Below, one piece after another: positions 43,888 to 53,305 of a stretch of DNA of 64,000 nucleotides. Below the pieces are notes generated by a model, which did not search any database, was not told the DNA's origin, and worked only from the letters and a program-made list of their open reading frames with translations. Where the stretch lies: assembly GCA_015852425.1 (NCBI GenBank), contig JAAAIG010000062.1:1-64000 (forward strand), read 5' to 3'. The first letter of the stretch is position 1. Every line of letters starts with the position of its first letter. The translations under genes and the position numbers were made by a program. The stretch is from Gryganskiella cystojenkinii (lineage: Eukaryota; Mortierellomycota; Mortierellomycetes; Mortierellales; Mortierellaceae).

Positions 43888-44988
43888 ATGTCTGTCAACT
43901 GGGTCATGCTTACAGCCGACGGCAAGGACATTGTCCCACTGGAACACGAGACAACATTCTTTCGCCAAGACGGTGTCAAATTCGAACTCGATTCTTCGAA
44001 TGGAGGATACCCTGGTGCAGGGTAAAAAGATAAAAAAAACAGCTATGTCTGTCTCTCTTCAGGTCTCCTTTGACTTGCTAGGAGTATATTCTTTGCTAAC
44101 TCTCTCGTTCTTGGAAACCCTTCTCACTCACAGATCATCCTACAACTCCAAGTCCGGCACTCTTCTGTTGACGAATCAACGTATCGTTTATCTGCCCGCG
44201 ACCCCCACGACCTATTTCGCGTCAGCGTCGCTTCCCATCAACAACATACAGGATGGCAAACTGGTTCAGCCTTGGTTCTCTACTCCCGTTTTCAAGTCTG
44301 TTGTCTTGCCCGTGACCGGTGGTGGGCTGACCCAGCCTGCAAGACTCTCAATTACATTCACAGCAGGAAGTAAGTGGAAAGCTTATTTCACTTTGAGGAG
44401 GATTCGACATTGACATCATTTCTTTTCGTCTTCATGATCTTACTTCTAACAAAGTCGTTTCGCCTTTTTTGAACTTCTTGATGTATTGATGTTTTAGGCC
44501 TTCACGAATTTGACTCTCAATACCGATCCCTCCGCGAACGAAGACAAGGTAAAACTGATTATAAAAGCAACGCTGATTTGGAGGTATTGCGTAAATTTAC
44601 AGTTCTCTCCCTTCAAGCCACGGTGTTTCTAACTTCTTCTCTTTCTTCTTCTTCTTCCTCTCTCTCTCTCTCTCTTTCTTTTCTCTCTTGCTATATGACA
44701 ATGACAGAACTGGATGGTGCGGCTCCTCAGCATTTGGAACAACTGCCAGTGTACAATCCACCGGCGGAGCCTATCCCCGCATCTTCACTCTCAACCGACC
44801 CAGCCCAACCTTCAACGGCAACGACCTCTTCTTCGACTCCTCGGCCGTCCGAGCCTCGACTTGTTGCAACGGCTCCTCTTACGACAGCAATTACACCGAC
44901 GGCGGCACCTGCGGCTCCTGCACAACCACAACCTCTGCCACAGGGTATCCCCTCGGATCTTCCCCCGAGCTATGACGAGATCCGATAA
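43888..44988 (+). CDS. GRAM-domain PPxY protein (WBP2-like; UPF0664-type)
   Basis: Four exons, join(43888..44021,44134..44369,44498..44548,44708..44988), 233 residues. The N-terminal GRAM domain (SSYNSKSGTLLLTNQRIVYLP, KSVVLPV, LSITFTAGSLHEFDSQY) binds membranes. The Pro/Thr-rich C-terminus carries LPVYNPP and ends with PPSYDEIR, a PPxY motif that recruits WW-domain proteins such as Nedd4/Rsp5-type ligases. Exon 3 must be read in the frame SLHEFDSQYRSLRERRQ, which matches the end of the GRAM domain and carries the frame into the PPxY exon. The start is the ATG at MSVNWVML; upstream in-frame ATGs give only leader-like sequence. Confidence 0.82.
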
Positions 44989-45128
44989 AATATTCGTTCG
45001 GATCAACTTAGGGACTTCCATTTTTCATGGCGCAAGTTGCTGTTTAATAAGAATCAAGGAAATAAAGAATTGCAGTGAAGTTTAAATATGGACTGTTGGC
45101 AGAATTGCATCTTTTTGGAGGAAGACGT

Positions 45129-46632
45129 TTACGATCGAAGACCAAGGTTTTGACGCGATGACGACGTGGACGCGACCCGACTGGCTGACTTGGGCTCTGT
45201 GAAATAAGCAGCACCACAGACCAACGCCAAGAGGACGCAAGACCACTTAATCAAAGACAGGATCGCAATTTCAAAGAACCCCTTTGTGGTCGAAAAGACG
45301 CTTCCGTCTGGACCGTGCTTAAGATTCTGGCTGTTCCTCATGTACCTCTTCGCCCTTGCAGCTTCCTCCTGTTGAGCCTTCTTGAGTCTCTTCATCGCAT
45401 CAGGACCTGGCCAGGGTTTGTTGCCCTCTTTTGAATCCTGGCATGAGAACTCGACCGAATCCACGGTCATGATGTACTCGTTCATGTTGTCCTCTCCATA
45501 ATCGGTTTCACCTCCAGCCCAGGACTTCGTCTCAGCCGCATACCCAGCATCCCAAATCGTCAACTGCAATTGCATCGCATTAATGGGGAGACCTTCACCG
45601 TGAGTGTCCTTTGCATGGATAGTTCGGATCACTTTCCCATCAACGGACCAACGGATTTGAGCCTCGGTCCAATCAATCTTGTAGACGAGTTCATGAGCGG
45701 TGGTATCCTTTTTGATCTCGGTCGACTGTTCGTGTGAGACCAAGTGGGAGCGCTGGAGGTGGGGGTTGTGATGGTAATCTTGATGGTGGTGGTGGTTATC
45801 TTCTTGGTGGTGATTGTCTCCATGCTCGGAATCCCCAAGAGGCACACGACGGTAATAATTGGTAATGATCTTTTTAGGATCCTGGCCCGTGATCTCGAAC
45901 GAGATCTCTTCGCCCATTGCAGGGTTGGAAAGTAGAAAAGCCGTGACAATACCCTTTCCGGAGGAACCGGCTTTGAATTTAGCAGAAAAGGTCCCAAATT
46001 TACTCCATCGCGTCGAAGAGACCGTGGCACCGAACCCGCCTCCGGATTGGGTCTTGACCAAATCACGACGGGTCCGGAGCAAGAGTTTGTTGTGGCGAGT
46101 GTCAATTTTGGCATAGGGTGCGATATGATGAAAATCCGAGGTCCAGTGAGCCTGGTTAGGGTCACCCTTGAAGGAATGTTTTGGGATAAGAAGGGCCGAG
46201 AGTTTGAATGTGTCTTTGAGATTCTTGCAGACTGGTAAAGGGAAGCAACCCTCGAGATGCGAATGCTTTGGATCACAGCCAAGAGAGATAGGACAGGCTT
46301 CCATAGAGGTTGCATGGCAAGTTCCATCTACGATCATATTTCAAGATAAAAAATTACTTGGAAGTCAACGATTAAAAAAGACTAAAGGAAAGGACGGAGC
46401 GGGAGGAGAAAGTAAGGAGAGTAGGAGAGAGAGAGAGTTGCGCATCCTTACTGTTGCAACACGGTTCGGCAGCAGCACATGGCATATGATGTAATCCACA
46501 GGATGAGAGTTCGCGCGTAGTTAACGAAGATGTTGGCGTGGAGGGAACATGATGACCAAAGAAGTTTGCTTCGGTGATCTCGTTGAAGAACAACAGGAGC
46601 GAAAGCGATAGTGAGAGTGAAGGTATCTTCAT
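45129..46632 (-). CDS. GH16-type cell-wall glucanosyltransferase-like protein
   Basis: Two exons, complement(join(45129..46327,46452..46632)), 459 residues. Signal peptide; cysteine-rich N-terminal module (SSCGLHHMPC, EPCCNN, LGCDP, CFPLPVC, about residues 40-95); then a GH16-type concanavalin-like domain (WSKFGTFSAKFKAG, GIVTAFLLSNP, and TIWDAG). The catalytic block reads EEISFEITG: the usual GH16 pattern is ExDxE, and here the middle Asp is Ser203 (E201, S203, E205). A His-rich insert (HHQEDNHHHHQDYHHN) sits in the domain. A single membrane segment lies near the C-terminus (WSCVLLALVCGAAYF). Relatives crosslink chitin and beta-glucan; whether this one is active is open. Confidence 0.8.
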
Positions 46633-47320
46633 GATGAAGAATGGGTTTTGGGGAGAGTGGGAAAGATGGTCGATAAAGAAAGGTAAGGAGGGTCAGAGCG
46701 ATCTTTTTTCCGTGTGGAAGTCTCTGCATTGCATCGACTGAGACCTCCAAAAAAAAAAAAAAAAAAAAAAAATGACCACTATTTTGGTGGCAAAAAAACC
46801 AAGTCCTCGAGAGAGTCAGGACGCTTTCTGAAAGTGGTAGGGGCATGGACATGGACATGGACATGGACATGGTCGTCTTGCAGGTTGATATCTTCACAGT
46901 GCAAGATCGCGTCAGCAGCGACGAGACACAATCCAACTTTGTGTCCAAGATAGCGGTTTTTTTCCCTTGTTGCACTCTCGCTACTTGAAGATAATAAGCC
47001 ACCACGAAAAGACCAAAGCCACTAGGGTTTCAGATGTTCTCGAAAACCAACTTTCTTGTTTAAGGAGCTGAGATTCGCAATGCTGAGTAAACGAGTAAAC
47101 GCTCTAATAGAGTCTAATTCTAATTCTCAGCAAGACAGTTTGTGTCCAACTCTGTGGTTGTTTTCTTATTTTGCGATGCTGGATAATCCTTTTTTCCCCC
47201 CCCCCCCCCTTCTACCCCTGTTGTCACCTGGGTTCCATTATTAAGTTGCTTTTTCCGACCCTTCCTTTTGCGCAAACACTCCTCCCATCCCAGAGATCAG
47301 CTCCCGTCTCCCCTGACTGG
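46633..47320. other. intergenic region between GH16 and LUD genes
   Basis: Contains a run of about 24 A (46750-46773), a (CATGGA)n block and a run of about 14 C (47196-47209), otherwise no gene. The last part is the LUD-gene promoter. Confidence 0.5.
46844..46872. repeat. tandem hexanucleotide (CATGGA)n
   Basis: About five units, intergenic. It produces repetitive Trp-Thr or Met-Ser peptides in frames on either strand, which are not believed to be real. Confidence 0.85.
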
Positions 47321-47328
47321 TATAAATA
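47321..47328 (+). promoter_or_regulatory. TATA box of the LUD-domain gene
   Basis: TATAAATA 115 bases before the ATG at 47436, followed by a pyrimidine-rich leader. Agrees with the strong codon bias of this gene, suggesting high expression. Confidence 0.65.
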
Positions 47329-47435
47329 CCCTCGAAGACTTTCTATCTCTTTCACTTCATTCTTCATCCTTCTATCCGCTTCACCCCAGATACTCTCTTC
47401 TTCCCTTCACTACCGAACAATCACACCTATCAACC

Positions 47436-48327
47436 ATGTCCCGTCCCGAGAACACCTTCGCCCACACCAACTTTGACGCCCTCGTCAAGATCGATGAGCA
47501 GATCGCCCACTTCAAGGATGGCGAGTACTCCAAGGCTGTCTCCGCCGAGCGTTTCGAGATCGCCAAGGCTGGTCTTGAGTCCAAGGGTTTCAAGGTCACC
47601 GTTGCTCAGAACAAGGACGAGGCCTTTGAGGCTTTGAAGACCCTCATCCCCGCTGTAAGTTACTTCTTTTCTTTCTGGCTCACGCACTTTTAATTCGTGT
47701 TGTTTGTCGAGATCGTTGATCAACCCTTTTTTTTTTTGTGCTAAGCCCGTCGATCCCTCCCCGATCTTTTTGCCCGATCTCGTTACTGATTTCTTACCTC
47801 ATTCTTTTATTTTTAAATGATTTCTCTATATCGCATAACAGGGCAACTCTGTCAACGTTGCTCACAGCACCACACTCGAGGAGATTGGATTTATCAACTA
47901 CCTCATGGGTGAGCACCCTTATGACAACATCCGCTCCAAGATCTTGGCCGAGAAGGATCTTGCCAAGCAGGCCGAGCTCCGCCGTACTATCGGCACCACC
48001 CCCGACTACTTTTTGACCTCGATGTGCGCAGTTACTGAGGATGGCTTGATGGCTCATGGTGATTTTTCCGGTTCCAAGGTCGGAGGTGTCGCCTTTGGTG
48101 CCAAGAACGTGATTGTCGTTGTCGGATCCAACAAGATTGTCAAGGATGAGCAGGAAGCCTACAAGCGTACTGTCGAGTGGTGCGTGCCCGTTGCTGGCGC
48201 CTTTGCCCGTGAGGCCTTCAAGGCTCCCGGTACGAGCTTGACCCACTACGAGGTCATCCGTCAGGCCAACCCCTTCAACCCTGGACGTATCCAAGTCTTG
48301 TTGATCAATGAGGCCCTTGGATTCTAA
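47436..48327 (+). CDS. LUD-domain (LutC/YkgG-like, DUF162) protein
   Basis: Two exons, join(47436..47654,47842..48327), 234 residues. The family core reads GNSVNVAHSTTLEEIGF, then HPYDNIRSK, TTPDYFLTSMCAVTEDG and KNVIVVVGSNKIV. In bacteria LUD proteins belong to lactate-utilisation enzyme complexes; the role of the fungal stand-alone proteins is not established. No signal peptide or membrane segment, so probably cytosolic. Codon use is strongly biased (GCC, AAG, GTC) and the promoter has a TATA box, both signs of high expression. A (CAA)n repeat lies in the 3' flank. Confidence 0.85.
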
Positions 48328-48361
48328 ACATGTGCCTGGACTTGGAAAAACAAATCAAAAC

Positions 48362-48409
<48 letters not shown>

Positions 48410-48848
48410 CGACAGAAAGCATTCCAATTTTACATTGTATCATACCATCAGAATAAAAAAAAAAATTGGCATTAGATTCATTTTTGCAGGTCAACAGGAA
48501 CATGACAAGGTGTTTGTTGTTTGTCTAGACCACAAAGCTAGGTACCTTTTGGGGATCTGGAGATCGTAACTCCACCTCGGGGGAACTAAAAAGAGGCGAG
48601 GTTTCAACTAGAAGTTCTGTTTACTGCACGGAACCTTCTCAAGAAGGAATATTCATTGTTACGAGAACATACAGGAGCAAACGTGTCGGCACAAACGTAT
48701 GTTTCTTTCATGGATATCTTTCTGTTTGTTGGTTGTTGTTAATGGCTGTTCAAAAATCTATGGAGTGGGTTCTACGCATCCATGTTATCGATACATGTGG
48801 TATGGTGTTTGTTTTTTGCAAAATTGTTCCTCCTTTCGGTCTGGCTTT
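48328..48848. other. convergent 3' region of LUD and DUF676 genes
   Basis: 520 bases with the (CAA)n block; no gene supported. Confidence 0.5.
48363..48411. repeat. CAA trinucleotide repeat
   Basis: About 48 bases of uninterrupted (AAC)n just after the LUD stop codon, probably in the 3' untranslated region. Confidence 0.9.
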
Positions 48849-50840
48849 TTACTCATCCTCGCCGTCGTTCTTGAACATATCAACGGCGTGTTGCACAGCA
48901 GCGACGCCACCATCGTTACTGAACCGATTTTCTCGAACAACAATAGAAGCGTGCGCGTTCATGGCCTCGATATGGATAATGTTCTTCTTCCAGTCCAATT
49001 GATTCAGGTTTCTTGAGATCTCGACCTGAACTGGCAACAAACCCAAGGGGCGAAGTTGCTTCAGGTGTGGGTAGGAGTACGATGAAGGCTCCGAGGAATC
49101 ACCGTCGAGCGTCTCGATGGTTGATTCCGTGACCGCCGTTGACTGAGGCGTCAAGGATGAAGAGTTTTGTTTTGAGTGAAGAGGGGTGGTCTCATTGATC
49201 GTCAGAGTGACCGAGGAATCGGCCTGGGTATTTTTTTGAAGGGTCGTGATGTGTGTCGTTGAGTTGTTGCTCTTGGTATCGTTTGTTTTGTTGTTGCTGG
49301 AAATATTCGCATTGAGTCTGGCGACCAGGGCTTCATCCCGCACGCGATTCAGCTCTGGGTTCTCCTCCACCATAGGTCTCGTCCTCCTCCTGGAATTATA
49401 TCCCTGAACAGAGATGGTTGAGCAGGCAAAGACGATCCAGACAGGGATCAAAAATGGTCCCAGGATACCGAAAAACGCATATCGTTTCCAAGGGATGGCC
49501 TTGAGTCGGATTGAGGTCCGTTCTGAGAAAGAGAGTGCTTCCAGCTTCTTCATTTGCTCCCGTTTCTTTCTCGAGAGCTCATCCAGCCCCTGCGGCTCGA
49601 AGGATTCGATCAAGGACGAGTATCCCGTGCTGTATTGACTAATAGATCCAATAAGAAAGGCGCATAAGAGGTGTGAATACAGGCATTATATATAGAAGGC
49701 AATTACAATACGACCAGGGCAAAGAGCCAGGCTTACATCTCAAGCGACTCCAGCTCAGTAAAAGGGTCTGCATCCGAGAAACTGGCGGTCCAGAAGGGAA
49801 CAGATCGGTCGTTGGCCACATTGCAGTAGATCGATCTGCGTTTGAATCTTGAGAGTGCGTGGACGAAGATTCCTTGAGGGTCGGACATGACTAGCAGGAC
49901 AGGCTTGCCTCCAATGTAGTTGTCTATTAATTGCATTTGTTCGCCTAAACGTATTGCCACCAAAAAAAAAAAGGGTTCAAATCAGAAAATTTGGTCAGTG
50001 TCAGGTTTGTGCGTCTTTTTTTTTTGTCTGCTTTCTCTCAAGTGACCATAGTCATTCCACACAAGCTGTAAGTTTCGCTTTTTGACATGTACCTGATCGA
50101 CTGAGCATCCTTGAGGAAAAAAAGTTGAAGAACCTGGACCAGGTCGTCTTGGCAGGTTTACGGATACCAAGATGAGGGGTCGCCATCGTGACAAAGTACA
50201 TGGGCTCGACCTTGTCAAAGAACCCTTCGAGTTCCAAGATACCCATCGCGAAGCGACCGATCAAACCTCCAAGAGAGTATCCCAAGAACGAGAACTGGGT
50301 GACCTTCTTGCTGGATTTTGTTGTCTGTGCAGTTGATGTGCCGGTGGTCGAGGCTGCTCCGGAAGATGGAAGGTTTTCGACAGAGGTGGACGGGGAGGGC
50401 GTTGCAGAAGAAGACTTTTTTGATTTTTTGGTCTTTACCTTTTGCCCCTTCATTTCCTCGATGTTGCCACCAGACTCGATAACCTTGATCACACTGTGGA
50501 TCTCCCGGACAAGTCGTTGGCCACAAATATCGACACCGTCGTATGTGAGCGCAGACTCGTTTGCCTGGGCACGGTACTATTTGAAATCAGGGTACGAGAT
50601 TATGTTCTGTGAGTTCTTGTATGACCAAGAATATGCAACTGAAAGAAACAAGGTGCAGCAGCAGCAGGACGGGTGGGGCTGTTGCTGTTGTTATTATTGA
50701 GAGTGTCTTACGACGAGGATGCGGTCACCGAGTCTTTGTTTGAATTGCTCGGCAATGAACCGGACATGGTTCACATTGCCCCAGAGTCCATGGTGGAGGA
50801 TGACGAGATGCACGCCTTCGTGAAGTGAGTCTGAGGTCAT
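48849..50840 (-). CDS. DUF676 (Rog1-type) putative lipase
   Basis: Four exons, complement(join(48849..49638,49737..49944,50093..50576,50712..50840)), 536 residues. The N-terminus has the oxyanion segment VILHHGLWGN; the nucleophile is Ser144 in LGYSLGGLIGRF, and TMATPHLGI follows as in Rog1/FAM135-like lipases. A Lys/Ser-rich low-complexity insert (about residues 88-134) splits the domain before the nucleophile. A hydrophobic segment (YAFFGILGPFLIPVWIVFA) near the middle of the last exon may anchor it to a membrane, and the C-terminus is Ser/Thr-rich. Probably hydrolyses acylglycerols or phospholipids; the substrate is unknown. It is the third lipase-like gene of the window. Confidence 0.83.
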
Positions 50841-51614
50841 AGTTGTTGATGTGTTAAAATGAGTTTGGTGCTTGTTGCTGATGGCGATGAGTTATTGATG
50901 GAGCTGAGAAGAGAGAAAAGAAAGAGAGACAGTGAGAGCGAAAAAAGGGTTGTGAACGTGGAGAGAACACAGAAGAGGAAGTGGCGGATAAACACACTCT
51001 TTTAATCTTTCAGATCGTACAAAAGAAAAAAAGCCGATCGGTGACGAAGCAATTGAGCACGCAGCACGCAGCACGCAACCCTGTCGTGTCTTTGATCTCT
51101 TGTTGATTTTTGCGCCCACTCTTTGGCACGCGCCGTAACGTCTCTCTGCTTTCGGCAGATATGACAACATCGATCTTTGGCAGAACAGCGCTTCCGAGCC
51201 AAGGAGAGAGACCAAGGACTACTTTGTGGCAACACATCGGCGTTCGCTGAAACGTGATCTTTCTCAGCACAAAGTCAAACGGCAAGAAGCGCCTTCACAG
51301 AAAAAAAAAAAAAAAAACCAAGCCCAGACCATTCTTAACTGTGCTCCATACCAAACAAGTGTTTGGACACTGGTTTGGACTGCAATGACGACGTTGATGT
51401 TGGCTCAATTGTCTAAATACAGATTTCATTTTTTTCCTTTTCAAGAGCATGCTCGCTCAGGCAAAAGAGGTTTCGCCTCTATCCTTTTGACAAACAACTC
51501 TTTCCACCCCACGCTCAACAGCACTGACCGCTAAAATTTTTATCCATGAACTTCTTGGGTGATTGCGCAGATCAAGTGATTGACGGTCTCATTCCTTCGA
51601 CATCGCTACAAAAC
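50841..51614. other. intergenic region before the tRNA gene
   Basis: 5' flank of the DUF676 gene and 3' flank of the tRNA. Short GCACGCA direct repeats near 51058-51080. No gene supported. Confidence 0.5.
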
Positions 51615-51619
51615 AAAAA
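51615..51619 (-). terminator. RNA polymerase III terminator of the tRNA
   Basis: Five T on the minus strand starting five bases after the discriminator base of the tRNA, the usual pol III stop. Confidence 0.6.
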
Positions 51620-51623
51620 GAAG

Positions 51624-51695
51624 CTCTTTGTCCGGGAATTGAACCCGGGTCTTCCGCGTGACAGGCGGAGATACTCACCACTATACTAACAAAGA
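51624..51695 (-). tRNA. tRNA-Asp, anticodon GTC
   Basis: 72 bases without intron. Acceptor stem TCTTTGT pairs with ACAAAGA; discriminator G73, as expected for Asp. D arm AGTATAGTGG (A box); anticodon arm CCGCC TGTCACG CGG with GTC; T arm CCGGGTTCAATTCCCGG (B box). The plus strand shows its reverse complement. It stands alone between the DUF676 lipase and the viral-polymerase-like gene. Confidence 0.95.
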
Positions 51696-53305
51696 ATGTT
51701 CAGATATCGGGTTCTATTCTTGGTCCTTTTTCTACGCATTTTTGAGTCCGTTGTTTCCGTGCAAAGATACCATTATTTCCTAGCAAAGTATGGATATTGG
51801 TGGCGTTTTTTTTTTTTTTTTTTTCACCTTCATCAGCAAAATTGAACGAGCAATAGTCGGTTGCATACGATCGGAGCACTATTGAATTTTGAGTGTGTGA
51901 AAAAAAGGACAAATAGCAGACGCCGTCTAAAGGAGCACAACGTATAGTCACAGTCGTTTTTGGCTTGACAAGCCTGTGATTGTCGCTATCCATTGACGTG
52001 GTAAAAAGGATGGTGATTTGGTGGAGGAAAAGACCTTCGTGAGGATAAGAAGTAATCAGCAGAGTGAGGAAGAGCAACGAAGTCAAGATGAGCATCCTCG
52101 GATGCAAAAGCATCAATTTTCTCATTAGAGCCCGAGGGGACGCAGAAGTGGATCATTTGTCGACGGCTGCCGAGTTATTTGAAAACCTCTCACACGTTCC
52201 TTTTCATGATCTCCTTTGGTTTTGGTCCAAAAAAAGGTGTTTTCCATGGAAAATGTTTAAAAGGAGATGAGGAGGAAGAATATGATGAGGTTATAAAGAA
52301 GAGGCAGCTCTCTCATGTTTTCTGTACACGTTTATCGCCGTTTCGACGTTGTCTTCTCATCTTCCGAAATCCTGAAGAGAATGGGCTTTCGTCGCCCAAC
52401 TCCTTCCATTTCTTCTTCCCCCTATGTCAAACTTTCGGTCATCATGTGCGTCCCTCGACGACTATTCGAAAGATCGTGTCCGTTGATGCATATCTCGTAG
52501 CAAGGGCTAAAAAAAAAGAACCTCTGAGCGGCACCCCGAACTCTTTGTTTTCTTTCCTTGGTCATTTTTCCGCTTTTTCTCGTCTTGTCCGTGCATAAAT
52601 TACGCGTGAAAAAAAAAATGAAAAAAAAAATGTTTCGAAAAACAGGGGGCCGTACGGCTTTGCCCATTTTATTCTTTTTTAGAAAAATGAAAGAAAAAGG
52701 AGTGTTGAGCTCTTCGCTATTTGACAAAAGAAAATAACCTTGGTCAATCTTCACCACCTAGCATCGTTCGACTACATATACTATGAAAGCAGACAAAAAG
52801 ATGTCTTGGCATGTTTGAAAAGTATAACGGGTAAGATGAGAGATGATTCGAAAAGTATGATCGATCAAACTCACAACACAAGTCGCACTGGGCTGCCGCA
52901 TGACAGACGAGTAGGACATCAGAACTAGAAAGTGAGAAGGGAATACTACCGGAAAAAACCAGAGGGGGGGAGTGAGAGGTAACAGCTTGAGCGGACGGTC
53001 GGCGGACGAAAAAAATTTGGGCAGTAGGCACAGAAGTGCCGAAAAGGATTCTTGTGCAGCATCAGACAAGAGGAAGGACAACATGAGAACGGATGACGGG
53101 GCAGAGTGATAGGATAAGAAAATAGGCCGGTCAGACATACAGAGAGGCAGATATCGAGGCAGACGGAGAGGTAGGGAGGCACAAAGGACGCGGAGTCCAG
53201 CAAGAGTCAAGACGGCGGGGAAGAGGCAGGCAGACAAGACGGCACGGGAAAGCAGACAAGGGTAAGGGTAATACAAAACGGGCAGTGCGGTGGCATCGGA
53301 AACGA
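51696..53305. other. gene-free region between tRNA and polymerase-like gene
   Basis: 1.6 kb. A 172-codon minus frame (52758-53276) just downstream of the polymerase stop is Leu/Pro/Ser-rich with no domain and is not called. The part at 53100-53280 is purine-rich with repeated GGCAGAC-like words. No second viral gene was found. Confidence 0.4.

Noticed and set aside
44498..44548. Exon 3 of the GRAM gene read as AFTNLTLNTDP
   Set aside because: Out of phase with the exon 2 donor; the frame SLHEFDSQYRS fits both junctions and the domain end.
44688..44975. Alternative 95-codon frame in the last exon of the GRAM/PPxY gene
   Set aside because: Only the other frame continues the GRAM domain across the intron and yields both PPxY-type motifs.
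48330..48569. Asn-repeat frame after the LUD gene
   Set aside because: Translation of the CAA repeat in the 3' flank.
52758..53276. 172-codon minus frame directly downstream of the polymerase-like gene, as a second viral gene
   Set aside because: Leu/Ser/Pro-rich without domain features, overlaps other open frames on the same strand, no resemblance to a coat protein that I can recognise.
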